This document shows, piece after piece, positions 44,501-53,300 of a stretch of 64,000 nucleotides of DNA. The notes beneath the pieces are model-generated. The model saw nothing but the letters and a program-made list of their open reading frames with translations. It made no database searches and was not told where the DNA came from. Within the stretch, counting starts at the first letter, position 1, and the number at the start of each line of letters is the position of its first letter. The position numbers and the translations under genes are program-made. The DNA comes from a bacterium (GTDB lineage: Bacteria; Chloroflexota; Anaerolineae; Caldilineales; Caldilineaceae): assembly GCA_016124945.1 (NCBI GenBank), contig WGMT01000088.1, positions 28,105-92,104 of the forward strand, read 5' to 3'.

Positions 44501-46733
44501 ATCGCTAAGCGCGCTTTTTTGCTCGCCCACCATGGAACTGGGCATCGACATCGGCGGGCTGAGCGTCGTCCACATGCGCAACGCGCCGCCCAATCCGGCC
44601 AACTACGCCCAGCGGTCGGGCCGCGCCGGGCGCAGTGGACAGGGCGCGCTGATCTTCACCTACTGTTCCAGCTACTCGCCCCATGATCGCCACTACTTCC
44701 AGAACCAGGCCGATCTGGTGGCGGGTGTGGTGCAGGCGCCACGCCTGGATCTGTGCAATCGTGAACTGTTGACCACCCACCTCAACGCCCTGGCTATCTC
44801 TGAAATCGGCCTGCCCGGTATCGAAGTCCAGGGGGAAGGCAACCGTCCGTCGCTCATGCACCTGATTGTAGATGACGTGGCCACGGCCAACGGCAAGATG
44901 GCATTGTCGTCTGAAGTGCGTGCTGGACTGGCGTTGCAGCCTGCCCAGTTCGACCGTCTGTCCGCCATGTTTAAGCGGGTGGTGGTCGATTTCGAGGGGG
45001 ATCTGGCCACCACAGGCGCGCTCTGGTATTCGGATCAATGGATCGCGCAGAATCTCTCGCTACTGGCCGATCACCTGGACGAATCCCTGATTCGCTGGCG
45101 ACGGCTCTACCGTTCGGCCAGGACAATCCTGACCCGCGCCACCCAGTCCATCGAAAGCGGCGTACACAGCCTGACCAGTGAAGAATATCGCCGCTACAAA
45201 CGCAATCAAGACCAGGCCACGCGCCAACTCGACCTTTTGCGCAACCATCTGGCCGGTAGTTCCACCGAACTATCTGAGTTCTATCCGTACCGTTATTTGG
45301 CGTCGGAAGGCTTCCTGCCCGGCTACAATTTCACGCGGCTGCCCCTGCGCGTCTTTTTGCCCACCGGCAATTCGTCGGGTGAGTTTATCTCGCGGCCACG
45401 GTCCATTGCCCTGCGTGAATTTGGCCCGCAAAACATCATCTACCACAATGGCCGCAAGTACCGCGTCTCTCAGCTTGTGGTACAGGACACCGAATCGTCG
45501 TTGAGCGAAGCCAGGATCAGCACCAAAGCCGGTTACTATCTCACCGACGAACAGATGAAGCTGGAATTTTGTCCTTTCTCCGGCCTGAACCTGGGCGACA
45601 ACGAGAACCGCAGGCATCTCCACGATCTGCTGGAGATGGCAGAATCCCGCGCCGATGAGATCGACCGCATCTCGTGTGAAGAAGAAGAACGGGTCTCGCG
45701 CGGCTATGAGATCACCACCTACTTCTCGGTGGACGGCGGCCAATTGGATCGGGTGGGCCGGGCCAGTGTACGCACAGACGAACACACGCTGCTCAACCTG
45801 CGTTTCATGTCGGCGGCGCGGCTGGTGCATGTCAACTACAAATGGCGCACACAGGAGACCGAGGGCTTCCCGATTGGCATGGTGTCGGGCGACTGGCGCG
45901 CCTCTTTGCCCGAAAACACAACAAGCGAACCATTCAAATATGTGAAGTTGTGGACATCGAACCTGGCCGACGCGCTCTACCTCGAACCGCTCCAACCGCT
46001 GGGCCTCAGCCCCGAAGGGGTGATCACGCTGCAAAATGCCTTGAAGCGCGCCATCGAGCTGCGTTTTCAGGTGGAACCCAACGAGATCGGCGCAATTTCG
46101 GTGGGTGATCCCGCCGCCCCCAATATGCTGATCTACGAAGCAGCGGAGGGCAGCCTGGGCATTCTTTCGCGCTTCACCTATGAACCGGAGATCTTCCGCG
46201 AAACGGTGGAAGAGGCGATTGCGCTCTGCCGCTACGACGATCCCACCTACAAAGGACCGGCTTCGTACAACGATCTGCTCAGCTACTACAACCAGCGCGA
46301 ACACAAGGTCATCGACCGTCGCCTGATCCGCGATGCGCTGGAAAAGCTGCGCATCTGTGACGTCGAAGTTCACACCAACAGCAACTACGCCGACTACGAG
46401 GCCCAATACGCGGCGCTGTTGCGCAACCTGGACCCGAACTCTTCCACCGAGCGTGTTTTTATCGACTATCTCTATAAAAATGGGCTGCGCCTGCCCGATG
46501 CCGCCCAAAAATCAGTGGACGGCCTCTACGTGCAGCCCGATTTTTACTACGAACCGCGCTTCTGGGTCTTCTGCGATGGCACGCCCCATGATGACGCCGC
46601 CGTGAAGGCGGCAGACGATGTGAAGCGTCAGGCGATTATGGCGCGCGGTGACGAGGTGTGGGTCTACTACTACAAAGATAACCTGGCGGCGCTGGTGGCT
46701 GCCCGCCCCGATGTTTTCAGGAAGGTGCGATGA
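41547..46733 (+). CDS. DEAD/DEAH helicase with DUF1998-like region and C-terminal nuclease-like domain (DrmA/DrmB-like)
   Basis: A very large protein, 1728 residues. Helicase lobe 1 has Walker A TSGTGSGKS (102-110), FDELHTYRGRQG (DELH from 224) and HIGTSATM. A long insertion follows, then lobe 2 near 990-1040 with SPTMELGIDIGGLSVVH and QRSGRAGRSG, as in the YprA/COG1205 group. Residues about 1400-1600 look DUF1998-like (ISVGDPAAPNMLIYEAAEGSLGIL). The last 100 residues carry ERVFIDYLYKNG...QPDFYYEP...VFCDGTPHD...KR, the pattern of Vsr/DUF559-type PD-(D/E)XK domains. In DISARM, helicase (DrmA) and DUF1998 (DrmB) are separate genes; here they seem fused to a nuclease. The stop overlaps the next start (ATGA). 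Confidence 0.75.
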   Translation: MNVFESHRQIVQDYASYIRSFLNIADPQIQNVVEEELSKGKLWPEPLLQFNPAYKLAGSVDSLTRAGTLHPSIANIFKGYSLYQHQVDAIKLGIAGKDFIVTSGTGSGKSLTYIGTIFHHLLSQPKREGVQAIVIYPMNALINSQTEEFKRYEENYQKATGQDFPIDFGQYTGQEKEEQREKMRRQPPQVLLTNYMMLELLLTRLREREIRDSIYQNLRFLVFDELHTYRGRQGADVAMLIRRIRARCSQPVVHIGTSATMVTAGDTSSQRQQVAAVATTFFGREFSPQQIVNETLTRSLSGGSGAPATQELAVAIQDGVDRSAGVEALRRHAVAVWLESQVALVERDGELLRRKPQRLGDVIDSLAQASGLPPDICRSFLADLLQWISEVNVRLQANGERYTILPFKLHQFISQTGSVYTTLDQDENRYITLEPGIFKQDEEEKKPIFPNVFSRVSGHAFLCVSLVGNRLEPREFRQSSEEDPEVESTDGYLIIGEDIWDPETDVEMLPESWLRRTQKGLVPQAKQRPFFPRKLYFDEWGNCSETEPKRWWGWFMQAPLLFDPTGGAFYDTRTNEGTKLTTLGREGRSTSTTITAFSVLRQLNDAGYRPKDQKLLSFTDNRQDAALQAGHFNDFIQVAHLRAAIYKALKDSPTQSLTYQNLGEAVFRALNLPFLEYANRNEEPVLAFQRRDYEKHLQNFLTYRAIADLKRSWRIVLPNLEQCGLLEIDYAYLDEVAAEDAFWGDVPLLGQLDSSARRELLSTILDFYRLEYAIHSENYLIENRMNESEKAFREKLRSPWTLDEKESLRAPFVIRYEPLNRTARLFSKSMGPASALGKFFKLYVRQRGLRINLAQDNYRAFILTVMKKLEQADFLISQTARTEQNEEVPVYRLRLDRIIWRLGDGSAVKADAIKQRSYKEQTLRPNAFFQELYQRDFAQMKRLQAADHTGQLGTEARLEREDRFRADWYLDEAKKLLNQEKIRRESLSALFCSPTMELGIDIGGLSVVHMRNAPPNPANYAQRSGRAGRSGQGALIFTYCSSYSPHDRHYFQNQADLVAGVVQAPRLDLCNRELLTTHLNALAISEIGLPGIEVQGEGNRPSLMHLIVDDVATANGKMALSSEVRAGLALQPAQFDRLSAMFKRVVVDFEGDLATTGALWYSDQWIAQNLSLLADHLDESLIRWRRLYRSARTILTRATQSIESGVHSLTSEEYRRYKRNQDQATRQLDLLRNHLAGSSTELSEFYPYRYLASEGFLPGYNFTRLPLRVFLPTGNSSGEFISRPRSIALREFGPQNIIYHNGRKYRVSQLVVQDTESSLSEARISTKAGYYLTDEQMKLEFCPFSGLNLGDNENRRHLHDLLEMAESRADEIDRISCEEEERVSRGYEITTYFSVDGGQLDRVGRASVRTDEHTLLNLRFMSAARLVHVNYKWRTQETEGFPIGMVSGDWRASLPENTTSEPFKYVKLWTSNLADALYLEPLQPLGLSPEGVITLQNALKRAIELRFQVEPNEIGAISVGDPAAPNMLIYEAAEGSLGILSRFTYEPEIFRETVEEAIALCRYDDPTYKGPASYNDLLSYYNQREHKVIDRRLIRDALEKLRICDVEVHTNSNYADYEAQYAALLRNLDPNSSTERVFIDYLYKNGLRLPDAAQKSVDGLYVQPDFYYEPRFWVFCDGTPHDDAAVKAADDVKRQAIMARGDEVWVYYYKDNLAALVAARPDVFRKVR

Positions 46734-49603
46734 GTATCGCTTTACAACCCGGTAAATTGGTTTCGCTGCGCGGTAGAGATTGGATCGTGATGCCTTCGGA
46801 CGATCCCGATCTGCTGGTCGTCAAGCCGTTGGGCGGATCAGACGACGAGATCACCGGCATCTTCCTGCCCCTGGGCCTGGAGAGCGACCGACCGCTGGAC
46901 GCCCGTTTCCTGCCGCCCACAGCGGACGATCTGGGTGACATCAGCACGGCGCGCCTGCTCTATAATTCGGCCCGGCTGGCTTTTCGCAACGGGGCCGGTC
47001 CTTTTCGGGCGCTGGCCAAACTCTCGTTTCGCCCGCGCTCCTACCAGATGGTGCCGCTGATCATGGCGCTGCGCCAGGAATCGACCCGGCTGCTCATCGC
47101 CGACGATGTGGGCGTGGGCAAAACCGTGGAAGCACTCTTGATCGTGCGCGAACTGCTGGAACGGCGTAGGATCAAGCGCTTTGCCGTGGTCTGCCTGCCC
47201 CATTTGTGTGATCAGTGGCAGGCGGAGATTCGCGCCAAGCTCGATCTAGAAGCGGTGATCATCCGCTCCAACACCCAGGCGCGGCTGGATCGCCAGATCC
47301 AGGGCGATGCCAGCGTCTTCGACTACTACCCCTTCCAGGTGCTTAGCATCGACTTCATCAAGACGGACGCGCGACGTGAGGTCTTCATCCAGCAATGCCC
47401 CGAACTGGTGATCGTGGACGAGGCGCATACGTGCGCCCGCCCTGCCGGTGCGTCCATCGGCCAGCAGCAGCGCTATCATCTGGTCAGCCGCATCGCCCAA
47501 AAGCCCGACCAGCAGGTGATCCTGTTGACAGCCACGCCCCACAGCGGCAAATCTGAGGAGTTCCACTCGCTGCTGGGCATGCTCGACCCGACCTTTGAGA
47601 CGCTGGATCTGCCCAATTCGACGCAAAACCAGCGCCGTGAACTGGCACGCTACTTTGTGCAGCGCAAACGCGCCGACGTGGAACGGTGGATGGGGGAAGA
47701 GACGCCCTTCCCGGATCGAGAGGCGTTTGAATGGCCCTACGAACTTTCGCCCGACTACCTCACCTTTTTCGAGGAGATCCTGGCCTTTGCCCGCAAGTTG
47801 ATCGCGCCGGAACAGCACAGCGGCGGCGTCAAGCGTGTGCAGTATTGGACGGCGCTGGCGCTGTTGCGTGGGGTGATGTCCAGCCCGGCCGCCGGTGTGG
47901 AAATGCTCAACAGCCGCCTCTCGAACCTGGCCGCCGACCGTGAGGACGACGCCACGGCGCGCTGGGCCGAATTGGCCGCGGCGGACGAAAACCCCGTCCA
48001 CGATACCGAGTTCGGCTTCGAGAGCGACCTGACGCCTACGCAGGTGGTGGAACATGTGGATTGGAGCAGCTATCAGCAACAACAACTGCGCACCTTCGCC
48101 CGTCAACTGGAAGCGCTGGGGACGTTGCAACACGATCTCAAGCTGGCCAACGCCGAACTGATCGTGGACGACTGGCTGCAAAGCGGCTTCAACCCGGTGA
48201 TCTTCTGTCGCTACATCGCCACCGCCAACTATGTGGCCGAACGGCTGGGCGCGGCGCTGAAGAGCAAGTTCCCCAGGCTCGATCTGCAGGTGATCACCAG
48301 CGAACTGCCCGACGAACTGCGCAAACAGCGTGTCGAGGAGATGGGACGCGCGCCGCTGCGCGTGCTGGTGGCCACCGACTGCCTGAGCGAAGGCATCAAC
48401 CTTCAGGATCAGTTTACCGCCGTGCTGCACTACGATCTGCCCTGGAACCCCAACCGGCTGGAACAGCGCGAAGGACGCGTCGACCGCTTCGGCCAGCCCG
48501 CGCCGACGGTGAAGGCATGCCTGTTGTACGGCGCAGACAACCCCATCGACGGCATCGTGCTCGACGTGCTGCTGCGCAAGGTGCGTGAGATCAAGCGCGC
48601 CACCGGCATCAACGTCCCCTTCCCCGACGATTCGCAGAGCATCATCGACACCATCACCCAGGCGTTGCTGCTCAATCCACAGCGCAAGGTGGTGGCAAAG
48701 GGACGGCGCAAGCAGTCGAACCAGCAGTTGACCTTCGACTTCGGCGATTTCGGCGAAGTGGCCGCGGCCAAAGAGCGGGTGACCCGCCACATTGAGGACG
48801 CGGCGCAGCGTGAGCAGACGTCGCGTAGCATCTTCGCCCAGAACGCCATCAAGGCGCAGGAGATCGAAGCCGATCTGCGCGCTGTGGACGAGGCCATCGG
48901 CGATCCCAGCGCCGTGGAGGCGTTTGTGACCACTGTGCTCACCGATCTGCTGGGGGTGCAGGTCAACCGCGCCGCCAAAGGCTACCGGCTGATGCTGGGC
49001 AACCTGCCACCGCCACTGCGCGAACTGCTGCCCGCCATCGAGCCGCTGCCGATTTCGTTTCAGTCGCCCACGCCTGAAGGCTACACCTACCTGGGGCGCA
49101 ACCATCGTTTTGTCGAACAGCTCTGCCAACTGGTGATGGGCAACACACTGGAGCGCAACGGACGCCGCGCCGCCCGCGCCGCTGTGATTCGCACGCGCCA
49201 GGTGACAACGAAGACCACGCTGCTCCTCTTCCGCTGCCGCAATGTGATCGAACAAAGCCGCGGCGGCCACCAGATCGTGGCCGAAGAGATGCTGCTGTGG
49301 GGCTGGCGGGGCACACCACAGGCGCGCGAATTCCTCGATCATGCCGAAGCCAAAGATCTGCTGGGCAAAGCGCGTGCGTCCTCGGAATTGTCGCCGCAGG
49401 CGCGCGCCAACTTCCTAGACAACGAACTCAAACTGCTGGCCCACCTCGAAACCGAGTTCGACGCCATCGCCGAAGAACAGGCCAAGCGGCTGGTCTCCGC
49501 CCACGAACGCTTCAGCGCCCTCATGGATCGCCAGCGCTTCCAGGTGGTCTATCCCGTGCTACCCATGGACCTGATGGGCATTTACATCTTGCTACCTGAA
49601 TAG
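46730..49603 (+). CDS. SNF2-family helicase, DrmD-like
   Basis: A 957-residue SNF2/HepA-type ATPase. Walker A is DDVGVGKT (125-132), the Walker B box DEAH (230-233), motif III LLTATPHSGKSEEF, and lobe 2 ends in VATDCLSEGINLQDQF...PWNPNRLEQREGRVDRFGQ. The N-terminus (LVSLRGRDWIVMPSDDPDLLVVKPLGGSDDE) resembles what I recall of DISARM DrmD proteins. It overlaps the preceding helicase gene by 4 bp, so both are made together. Expected role: DNA translocation or remodelling in restriction of foreign DNA. Confidence 0.78.
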   Translation: MSIALQPGKLVSLRGRDWIVMPSDDPDLLVVKPLGGSDDEITGIFLPLGLESDRPLDARFLPPTADDLGDISTARLLYNSARLAFRNGAGPFRALAKLSFRPRSYQMVPLIMALRQESTRLLIADDVGVGKTVEALLIVRELLERRRIKRFAVVCLPHLCDQWQAEIRAKLDLEAVIIRSNTQARLDRQIQGDASVFDYYPFQVLSIDFIKTDARREVFIQQCPELVIVDEAHTCARPAGASIGQQQRYHLVSRIAQKPDQQVILLTATPHSGKSEEFHSLLGMLDPTFETLDLPNSTQNQRRELARYFVQRKRADVERWMGEETPFPDREAFEWPYELSPDYLTFFEEILAFARKLIAPEQHSGGVKRVQYWTALALLRGVMSSPAAGVEMLNSRLSNLAADREDDATARWAELAAADENPVHDTEFGFESDLTPTQVVEHVDWSSYQQQQLRTFARQLEALGTLQHDLKLANAELIVDDWLQSGFNPVIFCRYIATANYVAERLGAALKSKFPRLDLQVITSELPDELRKQRVEEMGRAPLRVLVATDCLSEGINLQDQFTAVLHYDLPWNPNRLEQREGRVDRFGQPAPTVKACLLYGADNPIDGIVLDVLLRKVREIKRATGINVPFPDDSQSIIDTITQALLLNPQRKVVAKGRRKQSNQQLTFDFGDFGEVAAAKERVTRHIEDAAQREQTSRSIFAQNAIKAQEIEADLRAVDEAIGDPSAVEAFVTTVLTDLLGVQVNRAAKGYRLMLGNLPPPLRELLPAIEPLPISFQSPTPEGYTYLGRNHRFVEQLCQLVMGNTLERNGRRAARAAVIRTRQVTTKTTLLLFRCRNVIEQSRGGHQIVAEEMLLWGWRGTPQAREFLDHAEAKDLLGKARASSELSPQARANFLDNELKLLAHLETEFDAIAEEQAKRLVSAHERFSALMDRQRFQVVYPVLPMDLMGIYILLPE

Positions 49604-49613
49604 GTTTTGTGCT

Positions 49614-49645
49614 AATTTATGGATGTTATATAAATTCCATAAATT
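49614..49645. promoter_or_regulatory. Inverted repeat upstream of the antitoxin gene (autoregulatory operator candidate)
   Basis: AATTTATGG and CCATAAATT (9-bp exact inverted repeat) flank 14 bp containing TTATATAA. The centre-to-centre distance is about two helix turns. Position, 15 bp before the Phd/YefM start, matches the usual autorepression sites of this antitoxin family. Confidence 0.55.
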
Positions 49646-49659
49646 CAAGGGGGTCACCG

Positions 49660-49962
49660 ATGCCCAAAACCATCACATCCACTGAACTGCAGAAGAACAC
49701 CCGCGAAGTGATCGACTGGACACGGACGCGTGGGGAAGCGGTCATTGTCGAAACCTATGGAAAGCCGATGGCGGCGATCCTCTCGTATGACGACTACCAG
49801 GCCTATGACCAATATCGCCAGGCCCGTCAGGCTCGTTTCACCAGGCTCAAAGCTGCCGCCGCCGCCAATGCCCAAGCAACCGATCTGAGTGAAGAGGATG
49901 CATTGGCCCTGGTAGAGCTTGAACGCCAGCTTTTATTTGATGAGCAACACCCAGAATCATGA
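49660..49962 (+). CDS. Phd/YefM-type antitoxin
   Basis: A 100-residue protein: STELQKNTREVIDWTRTRGEAVIVETYGKPMAAILSYDDYQAY is the standard Phd/YefM DNA-binding and dimerisation part, followed by an Ala-rich helical tail that would neutralise a toxin. ATG at 49660 follows AAGGGGGT. No RelE, Doc or PIN-type toxin is next to it; the next gene encodes an unrelated 112-residue protein. It may be an orphan regulator of the island, or the neighbour may be a non-canonical partner. Confidence 0.85.
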   Translation: MPKTITSTELQKNTREVIDWTRTRGEAVIVETYGKPMAAILSYDDYQAYDQYRQARQARFTRLKAAAAANAQATDLSEEDALALVELERQLLFDEQHPES

Positions 49963-50038
49963 AAAGCACTGGGTGTCGAAAGAGCCTGACGATAGCTTGA
50001 GCAATGAGCAGATGATTGCCGGGTAGAAGGAGAAATTT

Positions 50039-50377
50039 ATGACTGCGATGGTATTGCCAATCCAGCATCGCCCCAACCCCGATAACGCGTCCAGTGCTGT
50101 GATGGAGGTCAATGTCTTCCTCCAGGCCACGGTCATCGCGCCGGACGTTGCACGCCGCAAGGCCAATGTCTGGCTTTCGATGAACGCCGGTCACCTGTTG
50201 ATGGCCGAAGATCCAGAGTTGGTTTTGGACGATCCGCTGCAATGGCGTTTCGCTGTTGTGCGGTCACGGCCCAATCTAGATAAACCGGGCACTGTCCAGC
50301 GCAGCCAGCTTGGACGCTTACAGATGAATGCCGGTACAGGTGAAATCCTCCATCCAGAATCATTGATTCAAGACTGA
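50039..50377 (+). CDS. Unknown small protein (112 residues)
   Basis: I do not recognise the family. The protein is soluble-looking and mixed alpha/beta, with ARRKANVWLSMNAGHLLMAEDPELVLDD in the middle and GRLQMNAGTGEILHPESLIQD at the end. A strong ribosome site (AAGGAGAAATTT) supports expression. It lies 76 bp after the Phd/YefM gene and 9 bp before the methylase gene, so it is probably co-transcribed with the methylase. It could be a partner of the antitoxin or of the methylase; neither is shown. Confidence 0.6.
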   Translation: MTAMVLPIQHRPNPDNASSAVMEVNVFLQATVIAPDVARRKANVWLSMNAGHLLMAEDPELVLDDPLQWRFAVVRSRPNLDKPGTVQRSQLGRLQMNAGTGEILHPESLIQD

Positions 50378-50386
50378 TAACCGCCC

Positions 50387-53300
50387 ATGAATTACCCATC
50401 CATCCGCATCGAAGGCGCTATCTTCTCCCCCGATCTACTGGACCGGCTCGAGGATCTGCCCGGCCAGCGCCCCGCCGACTTCGGCCTCGACGGCGGCGTG
50501 CGTGTCAAGGACGAGATCGCGCGCGCCTGGGCGGATGCACAGGACTACTGGCGCATCTTTCAACGCCGCCTGGCCAGCCTTCGCCCCGATGCCAGCGCCG
50601 TCACCGAAACCCGCCAACAGTGGATCGTCCCCCTCCTTGGGCTGTTGGGCTACCAGTTGGACTACCAACCGCGCGGCGTGGAGATCGACGACAAGATCTA
50701 CCCCATTTCCCACCGCATTGCCAACCGCGGCCACACGCCCATCCACATCATCGGCGCACAGGATCCCGCCGGGCTGGATCGCAAACCGGAGCGGGCGCAG
50801 CGGCGCATGTCGGCCCACGGCATGGTGCAGGAATACCTCAACCTGCAAGATGAACTCTACGGCCTGGTGACCAACGGGCGGCTGTTGCGGCTGCTGCGCG
50901 ACAGCTCACGGCTGGTGAAGCTGACCTACCTGGAGTTCGATCTGGAGCGCATTTTTCAAGACAACCTCTTCGCCGATTTTGCCGTGCTCTACCGGCTGCT
51001 GCATGTCAGCCGCCTGCCCAGCGCCGCCGAAAGCGCCGCCCAAAGCCTGCTCGAACGCTACCACCAGGATTCGCTCGATTCGGGCGCTCGCATTCGGGAT
51101 GGACTGAGCCGGGCCGTGGAAGAGGCGATCCGCGACTTTGCCAACGGCTTTCTGGCCCACCCCGCCAACGAGGAACTGCGCAACGCCGCCACGTCGGGTC
51201 GCCTGACCGCCGCCGACTACTACCAGATGTTGTTGCGCCTGATCTACCGGCTGCTCTTTCTGCTCGTCATCGAAGAGCGTGACCTGATCTTCCCCGCCCA
51301 CAGCGCCGGGCGTGGACGTAAGATCTACGAAGCCTACTACAGCCTGCAACGGCTTCGTCGCCTTTCCGAAAAGCGCCATCTGGCCGAAGCGCGCCGCCAC
51401 GACCTCTGGCTGGCGCTGCTGGCCACCTTCCGCCTGTTTGAGGAAGGCGGCCCCGGTCGCAAAATGGAGGTGGCTCCCCTGGCCGGTGACCTCTTCGACG
51501 CCAACGCCATCGGGCTGCTCAACCGCTGTATGCTGGGCAACGACGTGCTGCTCAAGTGTCTGCAAGCGCTGGGCATCTACCGTCATCCCGACAGCGGGCA
51601 GCGTATTCGCGTCAACTACGCCGCCCTCAACGTGGAGGAATTCGGCTCCGTCTATGAAGGGTTGCTGGAATATGCCGGCGCGTTCGCTGGCGAAGGACAC
51701 CGCCTTCGCTTCACCTTCACCCAGGGGACAGCCCGCGCCGCCACCGGCTCCCACTACACCGCGGACGATCTGGTGCAGCCCCTGCTCAAACATTCGCTGG
51801 ATTATTTGATTGCGGAGAGGTTGGAGCAGGCGAGGGAGATAGGGAGTAGGGGGGTAGGGAATAGGGGAAGAGAGAGGGGGGGATATGGGGGTGAGTTCGT
51901 ATCGGGACTTGATCGTATGGCAGAAGGGGATGCAGTTGGCGGAACTTTGTTATCAGGTGACGCGTCCGTTCCCGAGGGAAGAGATGTTTGGTCTGACGTC
52001 GCAGATTCGGCGAGCGGCGACGTCGATCCCCGCCAATATCGCGGAGGGTTGGGGACGCGAGGGGACGCAGGAGTACATTCGCTTTCTGAGGGTGGCGCAG
52101 GGCAGTCTCAAGGAATTGGAGACCCACTTGATCCTCAGTCAACGGGTCGGCATGACATCAGAAAAGACCGTCAATCCCGTTCTGGCTCTATGCGACGAAG
52201 TGGGACGGATGATCCACTCCCTGATTGGTTCTTTGCAGCGGAGGCAGAGTGGGGGAGTAGGGAGGTAGGGAGTAGGGAGGTAGGGAGTAGGGAGGTAGGG
52301 AATAGGGAGGTAGGGAGTAGGGGAAAGGGAGGGCGTTCCTCTGGCCCTACCTCCCTACCTCCCTATTCCCTACCTCCCTACTCCCTACTCGCTGAACACG
52401 CCTTGCTTTCCTTGCGCGTCGCCGACATTTCCTGCGGCTCCGGGCATATTCTATTGGCGGCAGCCCGCCGGATTGCGGCTGCGCTGGCGACAGTGCGCAC
52501 CGGTGAAGAACAGCCCTCGCCTGCCGCGTTCCGCACGGCGCTGCGCGATGTGATCCGCACCTGCATCTATGGCGTGGACCTGAACCCGCTGGCCGTGGAA
52601 CTGTGCAAAGTGGCGCTCTGGCTCGAAGCCCATGTGCCCGGCGAACCGCTCAACTTTCTCGATCACCACATTAAGTGTGGCAACGCCATTGTGGGTTTTG
52701 TGACGCCCGAAGAGGTGGGCCGCGGCGTGCCCGACGAGGCCTTTTCGGCCCAACTGGCGGGCAACAGCGGCGGCCACAAAGCCACCGCCACCCTACTGCG
52801 CCAGCGCAACAAAGAGGAACGCAAACAGCAGGGCCAGCTTTCGCTGCAACCCTCCGCCGACACGCAGCAGCGCATTGAGCGTGTGTTGCTCAACTGGCGA
52901 CAGATCGCGGCCATGCCCGAACAGACGCCCACCCAGATCCGCGACAAGAAAGCCCGCTTCGAGGAATTCAGCGAAGGGGGCGACGCCTTCTACCTCAGCC
53001 AGATCGCCGCCATCCCCATCGCCCAGTTCTACCTGCCCAAAACCGCGGAGCAGCGTGATCTGCACATCACCGACGGCGAATTCCGCGAATATTGGACGGG
53101 CACCCGCCGCCCACAAGGACAGGCCGGCGCCGCCGCCTGGGCTGTGGCCCGTAACAAACGCTTCTTCCACTGGTTTCTCGAATTTCCAGAGATTGTCGCC
53201 CGCGGCGGCTTTGACTGCATCCTGGGCAACCCGCCGTATTTGGGTGGGCAGGCGTTGAGCGGGACGTATGGCTATCCCTTTTGTGAATATGTTAAGTGGG

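Larger units (their letters stand above)
51834..52396. mobile_element. Putative repeat-bounded mobile element carrying a four-helix-bundle gene, inserted in frame in the methylase gene
   Basis: The stretch starts with GGGAGATA GGGAGTA units and ends with a long array of GGGAGGTA/GGGAGTA units that folds back on its complement. Inside lies the four-helix-bundle gene. The methylase frame is open across the whole element, yielding low-complexity Gly/Ser/Arg-rich protein and REVGS repeats. Ribosomal intervening sequences carry the same protein family, which supports the view that this is a mobile, RNA-structured insertion. No target-site duplication can be decided by eye. Confidence 0.6.

Noticed and set aside
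45270..46508. A 412-codon open frame antisense to the large helicase gene
   Set aside because: Same reasons: low-complexity-like His/Gln/Arg/Val-rich translation, no motif, and a strong gene on the other strand.
47246..49342. A 698-codon open frame antisense to the SNF2 helicase gene
   Set aside because: It has no recognisable domain, mirrors codon bias of the plus-strand gene, and the plus-strand product has all helicase motifs. A typical GC-rich shadow.
51834..52396. Reading the methylase as two genes or a pseudogene split by the insertion
   Set aside because: The methylase frame is uninterrupted from 50387 to 54847 and all key motifs are intact, so an in-frame insertion is the simpler account.
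52247..52396. CRISPR-like array
   Set aside because: Units of 7-8 bp without unique spacers, arranged as an inverted repeat and within a coding gene; not CRISPR.
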